Shown: one piece after another, positions 42,259 to 51,000 of the stretch
Numbering within the stretch: the stretch's first letter is position 1
How the letters are laid out: every line of letters starts with the position of its first letter
From: Flagellimonas sp. CMM7
Lineage (GTDB): Bacteria; Bacteroidota; Bacteroidia; Flavobacteriales; Flavobacteriaceae
Length of the DNA: 64,000 bases
Reading direction: 5' to 3'
Assembly (NCBI RefSeq): GCF_021390195.1
Contig: NZ_CP090003.1
Location: 1,538,001-1,602,000 of the forward strand
Program-made: the position numbers and the translations under genes
The notes under the pieces: model-generated
Seen by the model: the letters and a program-made list of their open reading frames with translations, nothing else
Told to the model about the DNA's origin: nothing
The model's database searches: none

Positions 42259-43773
42259 TTACTCCCCTTGACCTAAAGAGAAGCCTCTTTTACCATCAAA
42301 CTCATATAGATTTTCTGTTTTGATTACATCAAAATCATTTTGGTGAAGCTTTGATAACAATGCGATTACCTGTTCGTACTCGATATTTTCGTACTTAGGC
42401 TCTTTCTTTTTAATTTGAGCATCATGAGCTACAAATCGGCATCTCCAATGGTCCGTACAATACGTTTCTTTTAATCCGTTTGGAAAAACCTTTACACCTC
42501 TATTAGTAATCATTTTAAGTTTTAGGTTGTGAGCGTTGATTTCATTCAACTCTTTTCCAATGATTTCTGGGTCATTGCCCTTCCAATCAATAAAAACATC
42601 GATTCCTACTAACTCTTTGGTAGATTCTTGTCGTTTGTATTCAGGGATGGTAATGGTTCCTGAGCCCTTTGACAAAACGCTTACAGGAAGTTTTTTAGGT
42701 GTAGTGCCTAGACGCTCAATAATTGCTTCGGCAAATTCTTCCGTACTTACTTTTTTACTGCTTATTGCCTTTTGGTAAACATCGGCGGTATGAATACCAT
42801 CTTCTAAAGTGACCAGCCAAGCATTTTTGATATTATCGGCAACTTGAGTCTGACCAATATGTGCCAACATCATTACAGCTGCATTTAGCAAGCCTGAAGG
42901 ATTGGCGATTTTCTGTCCGGCAATATCAGGAGCAGAACCGTGAATGGCTTCAAACATGGCTACGTTTTTGCCGATGTTGGCAGAACCGGCCATACCTACA
43001 GAACCTCCAATTTCAGCAACAATGTCTGAAATGATATCACCATATAGGTTTGAAGTAACAATGACATCGAAATTTTCAGGTGCAGCAGCAATTTTTGCCG
43101 AGCCTATATCTATTATTTGCGAGTTGCTTTCAATCTCCGGGTACTCCAAAGCAATTTCTTTAAAGACAGTATGAAAGAGACCGTCAGTCAATTTCATAAT
43201 ATTGTCTTTAACCATACACGTCACCTTTTTTCTATTATATGCTTTAGCATATTCAAAGGCATAGCGTACAATTTTTTCACAACCTGGTCTTGTTATCAAT
43301 TTAAGACATTGCACTACATCTTCTGTTTGTCTGTGTTCAATACCGGCATAAAGGTCTTCTTCATTCTCTCTAATGACCACAACATCCATATTAGGGAAGT
43401 TGGTTTTTACAAACGGATACAATGCACTTACAGGTCTTACATTTGCAAACAAACCAAGTGACTTTCTTAGGGTGACATTAAGGCTTTTATAGCCTTTACC
43501 CTGTGGCGTAGTGATAGGTGCTTTTAAAATAATCTTGTTACGTGCAATAGCATCCCAAGATGTTTCCGTAATACCAGAACTATTCCCTGATAGATAAACC
43601 TGTTCCCCTATTTCCATGGGTTCGACTTGTATTTTGGCACCGGCCGCTTTCATAATTTTCAAAGTGGCTTTCATGATTTCAGGACCAATACCATCACCTT
43701 CGGCTATGGCAATTTTGGCAGTCTTGGTTGAGATGTCATTCTTTTCTGATGCTAATACTGGGCTACCCTTCAT
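42259..43773 (-). CDS. icd: NADP-dependent isocitrate dehydrogenase (Thermus-like, extended C-terminus)
   Basis: 504 residues. Core isopropylmalate/isocitrate dehydrogenase fold with IAIAEGDGIGPEI at the N-terminus, SLNVTLRKSLGLFANVRPV, the phosphate-binding NVTLRKS region, VVVIRENEEDLYAG and AAPENFDVIVTSNLYGDIISDI. The C-terminal extension of about 140 residues is typical of the Thermus-type NADP enzyme. It forms 2-oxoglutarate and NADPH in the TCA cycle. It is a single gene with its own terminator. Confidence 0.93.
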   Translation of the reverse strand: MKGSPVLASEKNDISTKTAKIAIAEGDGIGPEIMKATLKIMKAAGAKIQVEPMEIGEQVYLSGNSSGITETSWDAIARNKIILKAPITTPQGKGYKSLNVTLRKSLGLFANVRPVSALYPFVKTNFPNMDVVVIRENEEDLYAGIEHRQTEDVVQCLKLITRPGCEKIVRYAFEYAKAYNRKKVTCMVKDNIMKLTDGLFHTVFKEIALEYPEIESNSQIIDIGSAKIAAAPENFDVIVTSNLYGDIISDIVAEIGGSVGMAGSANIGKNVAMFEAIHGSAPDIAGQKIANPSGLLNAAVMMLAHIGQTQVADNIKNAWLVTLEDGIHTADVYQKAISSKKVSTEEFAEAIIERLGTTPKKLPVSVLSKGSGTITIPEYKRQESTKELVGIDVFIDWKGNDPEIIGKELNEINAHNLKLKMITNRGVKVFPNGLKETYCTDHWRCRFVAHDAQIKKKEPKYENIEYEQVIALLSKLHQNDFDVIKTENLYEFDGKRGFSLGQGE

Positions 43774-44145
43774 ACTTTTATGATTTATTGTTACACAAAG
43801 GTTAGAAAACTAATTCATAAATTTTTATTTATATTTAATATAATATACATTAAATAAATTTATGATTTTATAAAATTTTCTACTCTGAGAATAACAACAT
43901 TAGAACTGGTGACCTCTTTGAATACTTATAAAAAGCCTTCAAATGAAAAAGCGCTATCCTTTTGGAAAGAGTAAAGCCAAAATCAAGTTTCGTTAATCTG
44001 TCAAGATAGACTTCCACAAACAGGAGATCATGCTATCAAAATGGTTTAAAGACTTCGGAAAGATATGCGTAAATCGAAATAGTGAGCACCATAGCAAATT
44101 GTAAAAAGTTCCCTGCGGGATTCAATTCAGTTATCAATGCAGCAA
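43774..44145. other. Intergenic region between icd and folE (372 bp)
   Basis: No gene is credible. It contains an AT-rich imperfect inverted repeat (about 43815-43865) upstream of the icd start, then unstructured sequence to folE. The repeat may be promoter-related or a chance effect of AT richness. Confidence 0.45.
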
Positions 44146-44817
44146 CTATTTGCTTAAATCTGTGGTGTTCTTTAGAAGATTAAAAAACTCACTACGTATG
44201 TTTTCATTAGCAAACACGCCTCCGTATTCCAAGGTGGTGGTAGAGCTCTCCCTGTCTTTGATCCCTCGAGATGAAACACAAAGATGCTTTGCATGAATCA
44301 TAACAATAACATCATCGGTTTCCAATGTTTGTTGTAGGTCTTCCAGAATTTGAAGACAAAGTCGTTCCTGGACTTGGGGCCTATGGGCATAGTAATCCAC
44401 TAATCGATTAATTTTCGACAGTCCAACAACATTATTTTTTGGTACGTAACCAACATGGGCGTATCCAACAATGGGTAAAAAATGATGTTCGCAAGAGGAG
44501 TGTATGGTAATATCTTGTTCCACCAACATACGTTGATAGCCATATGTATTTGGAAAAGTAGATATTTTCGGTTTATTTTTTGGATTTAATCCATAGGACA
44601 ATTCCTTGATATACATCTTGGCAAAACGATACGGCGTACCAGACAGGCTTTCATCTGTCACGTCAAGTCCCAACTCTTCCATTATTTTGGAAAAATGATA
44701 TTGAATGTTCTTTATTTTTTTCTCATCCGTGTGTTCAAAAGCATCTTCCCGCATTGGGGTTTTTACAGATGTGGCAATATGGTTGTCACCTAATACTTCA
44801 ATTTGGGATTTATTCAT
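44146..44817 (-). CDS. folE: GTP cyclohydrolase I (type IA)
   Basis: The start is placed at ATG 44817 (223 residues), as the longer frame starts with TTG. The zinc-binding and catalytic motifs of type IA enzymes are intact: SCEHHFLP (Cys and His ligands) and HLCVSSRGIKD. It converts GTP to dihydroneopterin triphosphate for folate. In this zinc-starvation locus it is probably a Zur-controlled paralogue with a special role under low zinc, which would be unusual for a zinc enzyme. It is preceded on the same strand by the MerC-type gene with a 21-bp gap. Confidence 0.92.
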   Translation of the reverse strand: MNKSQIEVLGDNHIATSVKTPMREDAFEHTDEKKIKNIQYHFSKIMEELGLDVTDESLSGTPYRFAKMYIKELSYGLNPKNKPKISTFPNTYGYQRMLVEQDITIHSSCEHHFLPIVGYAHVGYVPKNNVVGLSKINRLVDYYAHRPQVQERLCLQILEDLQQTLETDDVIVMIHAKHLCVSSRGIKDRESSTTTLEYGGVFANENIRSEFFNLLKNTTDLSK

Positions 44818-44838
44818 GAGCAAATCTTCCAATACAAA

Positions 44839-45246
44839 TTAATCTGCACAACAATTATCATCGTTGCAGCGACAAAAGTGTCGATTATAAAAATGAAGTA
44901 AAATCAATGCAACGGTTGGAAGGTAAATTATCTCCTCAACTAGATGCATCAGCTCAAACTTCTCATTAACAATAATAAGGGCCAGTAGCAACCAAAGACT
45001 CCAGAAAGCACGTTTTACCCATGGTTTTGAGGTCTTCTTGGCCGACCAATACACAGCAAAAAATGAAATGGCAAGAAATGCCGTATCCAAAGTACCCCAC
45101 CACCATGGATGGGATTCTTCTCCTGCGACCATACCAGCTTGCGCTGCAAAAAGGAATGGTGCTGCCAAACAGTGCAAAAAACACAGCGTACTGGTAATAC
45201 CACCAATGACATCGGACTTAGATCTAAGATTTACCAAGTTGGTCAT
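44839..45246 (-). CDS. MerC-domain-like membrane protein with Cys-rich tail
   Basis: 135 residues with about four membrane segments and the MerC-like SDVIGGITSTLCFLHCLAAPF start (two Cys in the first segment). The C-terminus HFCRCNDDNCCAD is Cys-rich and may bind metal. MerC is a mercury transporter family, but this Zur-linked member is more likely to move or sense zinc, which is inference. First gene of the folE operon. Its promoter (TTG-N17-TACATTTG) overlaps the zinc palindrome. Confidence 0.8.
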   Translation of the reverse strand: MTNLVNLRSKSDVIGGITSTLCFLHCLAAPFLFAAQAGMVAGEESHPWWWGTLDTAFLAISFFAVYWSAKKTSKPWVKRAFWSLWLLLALIIVNEKFELMHLVEEIIYLPTVALILLHFYNRHFCRCNDDNCCAD

Positions 45247-45307
45247 GAACTAGGACTTTAACAATTTTTGTAATTGAACAACCACGCTCCTATTTTAAAA
45301 TGGTAGG

Positions 45308-45335
45308 CAAATGTATTCAATTTTTATAAATGCAA
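45308..45335 (-). promoter_or_regulatory. Divergent promoter for the MerC-folE operon
   Basis: On the minus strand, TTG at 45335-45333 and TACATTTG at 45315-45308 are 17 bp apart, a good match to the Bacteroidota -33/-7 promoter (TTG, TAnnTTTG). The -33 element lies inside the zinc palindrome, so a bound repressor would block it. Confidence 0.7.
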
Positions 45336-45353
45336 CTGAGTTGCATTTATAAA
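45323..45353. promoter_or_regulatory. Zur-type operator: perfect 31-bp palindrome
   Basis: Two perfect 15-base arms around a single central G, with the core AAATGCAACT-G-AGTTGCATTT. The -33 elements of both divergent promoters lie inside it. A shorter near copy lies at 58723-58743 before a COG0523 GTPase. A Fur/Zur gene lies nearby at 48173. Together these strongly suggest a zinc-responsive Zur box. Confidence 0.82.
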
Positions 45354-45367
45354 TTTTTTTATTTTTG
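45341..45367 (+). promoter_or_regulatory. Promoter of the zinc ABC operon
   Basis: TTG at 45341 and TATTTTTG at 45360-45367, 16 bp apart, match the Bacteroidota promoter consensus. The TTG sits inside the 31-bp palindrome. The ATPase start codon (45381) follows 13 bp after the -7 element. Confidence 0.7.
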
Positions 45368-45380
45368 TAAAAACATTTGG

Positions 45381-46007
45381 ATGGTCAATACATCAAATCT
45401 TTCCCATGCTTACCACAACGGTACGATGCTTACGTTCCCGGATATTGAACTCACCCCTGGAGAACATCTACTGGTGATAGGCCCATCAGGAGTGGGTAAG
45501 ACCACACTTTTGTATTTGATGGCAGGACTTTTGCCTACATTGCAAGGTACCGTTTCTATTGCTGGAACAGTATTAAACTCCTTGACGCGCCGCCAACTGG
45601 ATAAATTCCGCGGGGAGCATATTGGGCTTATATTTCAACAGTATCATTTTATTAAATCCCTAAATGTCGCTGACAATCTTAAACTAAGACAGTACTTTCC
45701 AAAAAATTCCATAGACAAAACAAGAAGATATGAACTTGCTGAGCGGTTAGGGTTATCTGAACATCTGCACAAGAAAATTTCGGCATTAAGTCAGGGGCAA
45801 CAACAACGTCTTGGGATTGCTTTGGGACTAATTCACAGACCCAAAATTATTTTTGCCGATGAGCCCACTTCCAATTTAGATGACGTGAACTGTGCGAAGG
45901 TCATAGACCTGCTCAAAGAGGAAGCCGAAATCTGCAAAAGTAGCTTGTTGGTCATTACACATGACCAACGGGTAAAGTCTCATTTCAAAAATCAGGTTAC
46001 ACTATGA
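45381..46007 (+). CDS. LolD/MacB-like ABC ATPase of the zinc locus
   Basis: The frame also opens with an ATG at 45330 inside the operator, which I reject. The ATG at 45381 gives 208 residues. Walker A GPSGVGKTT (34-42), the signature LSQGQQQRLGIALGL and Walker B IIFADEPTS are present. This subgroup pairs with FtsX-like permeases and works as a mechanotransmission or lipoprotein-type system, not as a classic importer. Its stop overlaps the next start by 4 bp. Confidence 0.9.
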   Translation: MVNTSNLSHAYHNGTMLTFPDIELTPGEHLLVIGPSGVGKTTLLYLMAGLLPTLQGTVSIAGTVLNSLTRRQLDKFRGEHIGLIFQQYHFIKSLNVADNLKLRQYFPKNSIDKTRRYELAERLGLSEHLHKKISALSQGQQQRLGIALGLIHRPKIIFADEPTSNLDDVNCAKVIDLLKEEAEICKSSLLVITHDQRVKSHFKNQVTL

Positions 46008-47284
46008 AATTGAGCTATCTCGCTTTTAAAAATCTGGTTTCCAAACCACTCAACTTATTATTGAGTTTGATGTTATTGTCATTGAGCGTATCGTTGGTCA
46101 CCTTTGTCTTACAGTTGAGTCAGCAACTAGGTGGACAACTTAGTAAGAATATTGCTCCCTTTGATATGGTCGTAGGTGCCAAAGGAAGTCCATTGCAACT
46201 CGTATTGTCCTCTGTACTTCATGTCGACGTTCCAACCGGAAACATCAACCTAAAGGAAGTAGCCTCACTCCAAAAACACCCTTTTGTGCAAACGGCCATT
46301 CCTGTTTCCTATGGCGATAATTACAAAGGTTTTCGCATTTTAGGAACCGAAGCAGGTTATCTTAAGCATTACGATGCCCAATTGTCAGAAGGGACGCTCT
46401 TTGAAAAACCCTTTGAAGTTGTTGCGGGAATCAATGTTGCCCAACAATTAGGTCTAAAAATAGGAGATAGTTTTATAAGTTCCCATGGTTTGGCTAGCAC
46501 TGGCATTGAGGCACACGACGAACACCCTTTTATCATAAAGGGAATTCTGAAGCCTACAGGGACCGTGGTAGACCAGCTTTTGGTTACCAACCTGGAAAGT
46601 ATCTGGCTAGCACATGATCATGAAGACGAGGGTTCCAAAGAAGAAGGCCATCATGAAGGAGGTACAATTCATAAGGAAGATCATGGCCATGAAAATAATC
46701 ACAAAGAAAATGCGGAAACTTTGGAGGTGCATGAAGAAGAAAAAGAAATCACCTCATTACTGGTTAAGTTCAAGAGTCCTTTGGGCATGGTTCAGCTGCC
46801 GCGATTTATCAACGAGAACACGTCTATGCAAGCGGCACTTCCTGGTTTCGAGGTGCAACGGCTCGTAAGGCTGCTTGGTTCAGGAGTGCAGACCATAAAT
46901 GGCATTGCGTTGGCCATTCTTTTGGTATCCGGACTCAGCATCTTTATCAGTCTTTTAAAAACCATCCGAGAACGTAAGCAAGAACTCGCGCTGTTAAGAA
47001 CCTATGGTCTTCGTACCGGACAACTTCTTGGACTAGCACTGTTAGAGGGACTGTTTTTAGCGCTTATTGGATTTGCGTTGGGTTGGCTTTTCGGTCGATT
47101 TGGAATATGGGGTGTTTCCCAGTACATGCAAAATACATACGGATACGGCTTACAAATTAAGGCCCCTGAGCCATCAGAAATATATCTGTTGGGCCTAATT
47201 TTGGTGTTGGCCGCAATAGCCACTTTGCTGGCTTCTCGCTCAATTTTTAAATTAAATGTTGCTAAAACCTTATCTGATGCTTAA
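46004..47284 (+). CDS. FtsX/MacB-like permease with His-rich loop
   Basis: 426 residues with one N-terminal and three C-terminal membrane segments (about 13-35, then about 300-420). The periplasmic domain (40-290) holds a His/Glu-rich insertion at about 204-246, with HDHEDE and HGHENNHKEN, a strong metal-binding signature. In proteobacterial zinc loci (ZrgABCDE-type) similar ABC sets occur. The operon position under a Zur box suggests zinc acquisition or sensing. The direction of transport is unknown. Confidence 0.85.
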   Translation: MKLSYLAFKNLVSKPLNLLLSLMLLSLSVSLVTFVLQLSQQLGGQLSKNIAPFDMVVGAKGSPLQLVLSSVLHVDVPTGNINLKEVASLQKHPFVQTAIPVSYGDNYKGFRILGTEAGYLKHYDAQLSEGTLFEKPFEVVAGINVAQQLGLKIGDSFISSHGLASTGIEAHDEHPFIIKGILKPTGTVVDQLLVTNLESIWLAHDHEDEGSKEEGHHEGGTIHKEDHGHENNHKENAETLEVHEEEKEITSLLVKFKSPLGMVQLPRFINENTSMQAALPGFEVQRLVRLLGSGVQTINGIALAILLVSGLSIFISLLKTIRERKQELALLRTYGLRTGQLLGLALLEGLFLALIGFALGWLFGRFGIWGVSQYMQNTYGYGLQIKAPEPSEIYLLGLILVLAAIATLLASRSIFKLNVAKTLSDA

Positions 47285-47717
47285 ACCATTTTTAGTAGTT
47301 TTATTCATAACTTTTGTGAGTTCATTTGGAACAGCACAAATACAGCTGACTTGGGATCATTTTGACGATGTTAGTTTTAAGCCAGAGTACAATGCCGTTT
47401 ACGACATGAATTTTTTAATGCCCACGTTTGGTGACCAGATACAAGCTTTTAAAGGCGAGCAGGTTAAAATAAGGGGGTATTTTCTGGATATATCTGGAAG
47501 TGGTGATGTATTTTTAGTATCCAAGAACCCAATGGCTTCGTGTTTTTTCTGCGGAGCTGCAGGGCCAGAAACCATAATTGAGGTCCGTTTTAAAACAAAG
47601 CCTCCTTTTAAAACCGATCAAATTGTTCAGGTTACTGGTGTCCTTGAACTAAATAGAGACAATGTAGATCATTGTAATTATATCTTGAAAGAAGCTACTG
47701 GTGAGTTATTGAATTAA
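47277..47717 (+). CDS. Secreted protein of the DUF3299-like type with CFFCG motif (first copy)
   Basis: Start at ATG 47277, overlapping the permease stop by 8 bp. 146 residues with a signal peptide (FGTAQ end, about 21). The body has a beta-rich fold with the strictly placed motif NPMASCFFCGAAGPETI (about 80-96). The two Cys in CFFC may bind a metal or form a disulfide. Related DUF3299-type proteins are part of proteobacterial zinc-regulated clusters, and I place this one there by resemblance. It is a tandem paralogue of the next gene. Confidence 0.7.
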   Translation: MLKPFLVVLFITFVSSFGTAQIQLTWDHFDDVSFKPEYNAVYDMNFLMPTFGDQIQAFKGEQVKIRGYFLDISGSGDVFLVSKNPMASCFFCGAAGPETIIEVRFKTKPPFKTDQIVQVTGVLELNRDNVDHCNYILKEATGELLN

Positions 47718-47721
47718 AAAA

Positions 47722-48159
47722 ATGCGATTTTTTCCTTTAATGATATTGCTTTGGGTTGGAATTCCTGCCAGTGCGCAAACGGTTTTGGATTGGTCCGATC
47801 TTTCGGAAGGAATCTCCTGGGAACTCTCCTCACCGGAAGCTATTCTGCTAGACTTTCAGAAAGCAACATTCTCGTCTAAAATGAAAGCTTTGGATGGAAA
47901 ACAAGTCCTAATTACTGGATATTTGTTGGTTTTAGATGGCAAACAATCGGTTTATCTACTTTCCAAAAACCCTATGGCATCCTGTTTTTTCTGTGGAAAT
48001 GGCGGGCCCGAAACCATTTTAGATTTACAGTTTACCCAAAAACCATCTTTCGCCATGGACGACTTGCTTTCAGTTGAAGGAACATTCCGCTTAAATGAAA
48101 ATAATCCAAACGCGTGCTATTATCGAATTGAAAATACAATCGCACTAAGTTTTAAATAA
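47722..48159 (+). CDS. Secreted DUF3299-like protein with CFFCG motif (second copy)
   Basis: 145 residues, signal peptide ending ASAQ (about 17). It shows the same NPMASCFFCGNGGPETI motif and the same fold as the gene before it, 4 bp upstream, so the pair is a tandem duplication. Outside the motif the two copies differ clearly. Likely a periplasmic zinc-binding partner of the ABC pair. Confidence 0.7.
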   Translation: MRFFPLMILLWVGIPASAQTVLDWSDLSEGISWELSSPEAILLDFQKATFSSKMKALDGKQVLITGYLLVLDGKQSVYLLSKNPMASCFFCGNGGPETILDLQFTQKPSFAMDDLLSVEGTFRLNENNPNACYYRIENTIALSFK

Positions 48160-48172
48160 AAGAAATCTTGTG

Positions 48173-48577
48173 ATGAAAAGTAAAAACTATGAAGAACTGC
48201 TAGCGCAGAAAGGATTAAAAAAAACTAAAGTGCGAATGGCGCTGACACAGCATTTCATGAAGATGGAGCACGCTCAATCGTACAGTGACCTACAATCAGC
48301 CTTGGCCAAAGAAGTGGATAAATCTACCCTCTACCGAAACCTTACCAGCTTTGAGCAGGCGGGAATTATCCATCGTATCAATGATCACACTGGAGTCGCC
48401 AAATATGCATTCGGGGAATCCCCGATTCAAGGAAGTGAACACGCCCATTTTGTTTGTGAATGCTGCGAAACAGTGTATTGCATGGAGGGCCTTGGTTCTC
48501 TGCAGCCCAAAGTTCCCAAAGGGTTTAAAACAAGTAAGGTTCAGACTATCATTCGGGGTATTTGTGCGGCATGCTAA
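48173..48577 (+). CDS. zur: Fur-family regulator, probably Zur
   Basis: The ATG at 48173 gives 134 residues, preferred to the GTG at 48170. The N-terminal winged helix (LYRNLTSFEQAGIIHRI) is of the Fur type. The C-terminal metal region has HAHFVCECCETVYC and the final CAAC, forming the structural zinc site (CxxC twice). The locus content (ABC with His loop, COG0523 GTPase, palindromes) supports zinc rather than iron as the signal. The symbol is inferred from context. Confidence 0.8.
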   Translation: MKSKNYEELLAQKGLKKTKVRMALTQHFMKMEHAQSYSDLQSALAKEVDKSTLYRNLTSFEQAGIIHRINDHTGVAKYAFGESPIQGSEHAHFVCECCETVYCMEGLGSLQPKVPKGFKTSKVQTIIRGICAAC

Positions 48578-48676
48578 CAGTAAATCCTTCATATCAATAC
48601 CTCACCGAAAATCTCCCTTTTACTCCTTTCGCATTAAAAACAACACTAACAATTGCCCTAAACATAGAAATTAAAC

Positions 48677-50359
48677 ATGGAATACAATCGTAGAAAATTT
48701 ATCAGTTTCTTGGGAAAAGCCAGCATAGGAACCGTAGTATTACCACCTTTTTTGGTAAGTTGTGGCAACATGTCCAACCCAACGGAAAAAAATTTAAAAT
48801 CTAGTAGTGAAGTACTGGATAAACTAAGAAATTTAGCAATTGAAGGACTTTTTCCATCCAACAAAGATGATTTGTTATTGGCCAATGGTTTGGATTATCA
48901 TGTAATTGTCCGATGGGCTGATAAAATTTCCGAAGAAGACCATTTTGGTTTTAATAATGATTTTACTTGTTTCATCCCGTTTGATGAAGAGAATCCTACA
49001 GATGGCTTATTGTGGGTCAATCATGAGTACGTCAATCCTATGTTTGTTTCCGGGTTTGATTCCAGCAAACATGAGAATCCCGATACACATAGGACAAAGG
49101 AGCAGGTAGATAAAGAAATGTACAATGTGGGGGGAAGTATTGTTCGCATCAAGCAAACTGATGGTAAATGGAAGGTAGTACAAAACGACCCCTACAATCG
49201 TCGCATTACGGCCAAAACCCCCATTCAACTAAACTGGGACCACCCTATTAAAGGGAGCTCTACGGTTATCGGAACCCATAGCAACTGCTCAGGCGGGATT
49301 ACGCCTTGGAAAACCTTTTTAACCTGTGAGGAGAATTACGACAGCTTTTTTGGTGAAACTGTTTATGATAAAGATGACCAGCCGACCCACCGTGATAGTT
49401 CGCAAGGTTGGGAAAAATTTTATAATTACCCCCCAGAACATTATGGCTGGGTGGTCGAAGTAGACCCGAAAACAGGTTCAGCTCAAAAACATATTGCCAT
49501 TGGCAGGTATGCCCATGAGTGTTGTACCCTTTATGAATTAAATGACAAACGTGTAGTGGCGTATTCCGGTGACGACAAAAACAATGAGCATTTGTACAAA
49601 TTTATCTCATCGAAACCGGGTTCGCTTAAAGAAGGAACGCTCTATGTTGCCGATACTATAAATGGAAAATGGCTCCCTCTCGATTGGGAATCCCAACCCC
49701 TCTTAAAAGAACGGTTTAAAGACCAGACCGAGGTGTTGATACGTGCCAGGGAAGCCGCCAAAATATTAGGAGCCACTGAACTAAATCGTCCAGAAGATAT
49801 TGAAATAGACCCCCTAACGGGCAACGTTTTTGTATCACTTACCAATAATTATGGGAAAAATGATTTCCATGGATCTATTCTGAAAATAGAGGAAACAAAT
49901 GGCAAATACGATGCTTTGACTTTTAAAGCCTACTCGTATATGGCCGGCGGGGAAGAAAATGGCTTCTCATGTCCAGACAACCTAGCGTTTGATATGGCTG
50001 GCAATTTGTGGTTCACCTCTGATATGTCTGGCAGCAAAATGAACAAGGAAGATGGTCCATACATGGCCTTTAAGAACAATAGTCTTTTTGTGATTCCACG
50101 GCATGGAGAAGAAGAAGGTAAGGTGATTCGACTAGCTTCGGCCCCTTTGGACGCGGAGCTTACTGGCCCCTGGTTTTCTCCAGATGGAAAAACACTGTTT
50201 TTAAGCGTACAGCACCCTGGAGAGCAAACCAAGGACCTAGCTAATCCTACAAGTGCATGGCCCTTTGATGAAGATGGTATTCCTAAACCTTCGGTTGTAG
50301 CTATTACAGGCAACCTAATAGAGAAGATGAATAAGCTTCACCTATTGGAAAAGAGCTGA
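48677..50359 (+). CDS. PhoX-like (DUF839) secreted lipoprotein
   Basis: 560 residues. The N-terminus has a twin-arginine-like start (NRRKFISFLGKASIGT) and a lipobox Cys (LVSC, about 31). The body matches PhoX/DUF839 family proteins, beta-propeller alkaline phosphatases: LLWVNHEYVNP, GGITPWKTFLTCEENYDS, GRYAHECCTLYEL, RPEDIEIDPLTGNVFV. PhoX uses calcium and iron. Phosphatase activity is likely but not proven for this member. Confidence 0.85.
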   Translation: MEYNRRKFISFLGKASIGTVVLPPFLVSCGNMSNPTEKNLKSSSEVLDKLRNLAIEGLFPSNKDDLLLANGLDYHVIVRWADKISEEDHFGFNNDFTCFIPFDEENPTDGLLWVNHEYVNPMFVSGFDSSKHENPDTHRTKEQVDKEMYNVGGSIVRIKQTDGKWKVVQNDPYNRRITAKTPIQLNWDHPIKGSSTVIGTHSNCSGGITPWKTFLTCEENYDSFFGETVYDKDDQPTHRDSSQGWEKFYNYPPEHYGWVVEVDPKTGSAQKHIAIGRYAHECCTLYELNDKRVVAYSGDDKNNEHLYKFISSKPGSLKEGTLYVADTINGKWLPLDWESQPLLKERFKDQTEVLIRAREAAKILGATELNRPEDIEIDPLTGNVFVSLTNNYGKNDFHGSILKIEETNGKYDALTFKAYSYMAGGEENGFSCPDNLAFDMAGNLWFTSDMSGSKMNKEDGPYMAFKNNSLFVIPRHGEEEGKVIRLASAPLDAELTGPWFSPDGKTLFLSVQHPGEQTKDLANPTSAWPFDEDGIPKPSVVAITGNLIEKMNKLHLLEKS

Positions 50360-50414
50360 AATAAGCCATCAGCTTTTAAGGGCATAAGACTGGATGAAAT
50401 GGGAGGAGGTAGCT

Positions 50415-50999
50415 TTACCAAAACCCATTTTCCAACATTGAAATAACGGACATCCCTGCTGCAGCTCCGGAAATAAACAAGTTCCATTCCCGGTGTTTTA
50501 CTTTTAGCATATGGAGAAAGAGGAAGGCTATCCCGACCACAAAAAAAACGATTAAAAGCTGCCCTAGCTCTATGCCAATATTAAACCCCAAAAGTGGTAT
50601 TACTATATCCGATGGGTCCATTATAAGTGCTTTAAAGTAATTTGAAAAATCCATGCCGTGAATCAATCCAAAAAACAAGGCCATGGCATAATTCCGTTTC
50701 ATTTTTACCGATTTTCCAATTTTATCAGCGCCAATGACGTTGTGTAGAGCTGTCAAAAAAATCGTAAGCGGAATTAAGAATTTAATGATGTTGGAAGGGA
50801 TGGAAAGAATGTTCAACGAAACCAAAACCAAGGTTACACTGTGCCCTATGGTAAAAGCCGTGACCAAAATGAGGATTTTTCGCCATTGCTCAATTCGGTA
50901 CACCGCGCACAATACCACCAAAAAAAGGATATGATCATAGCCCGCCAGGTTGGCGATATGTTCAAAACCCAATTTTAGATAGAATTCAAACGGATGCAT
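50415..50999 (-). CDS. HupE/UreJ-family membrane protein
   Basis: 194 residues with about six membrane segments. It shows the HupE/UreJ pattern (LGFEHIANLAGYDHILFLVVL with conserved His, and FGLIHGMDFSNYF). The family is linked to nickel or cobalt transport in hydrogenase and urease clusters. In Bacteroidota it is often paired with DUF6702, as here (1-bp gap). The metal is unknown. Confidence 0.8.
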   Translation of the reverse strand: MHPFEFYLKLGFEHIANLAGYDHILFLVVLCAVYRIEQWRKILILVTAFTIGHSVTLVLVSLNILSIPSNIIKFLIPLTIFLTALHNVIGADKIGKSVKMKRNYAMALFFGLIHGMDFSNYFKALIMDPSDIVIPLLGFNIGIELGQLLIVFFVVGIAFLFLHMLKVKHREWNLFISGAAAGMSVISMLENGFW

Positions 51000-51000
51000 A

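Noticed and set aside
43815..43865. Imperfect AT-rich inverted repeat upstream of icd
   Set aside because: Composition is almost purely A/T, so inverted repeats are expected by chance. No function is supported.
44193..44198. TACGTA inside folE and other coding regions (17261, 18152, 44443, 63800s)
   Set aside because: Single copies inside genes are expected at this GC content and do not cluster as in the nitrate promoters.
45330..45380. N-terminal extension of the ABC ATPase starting inside the palindrome
   Set aside because: The start would lie in the operator and before the -7 element. The ATG at 45381 fits the family start.
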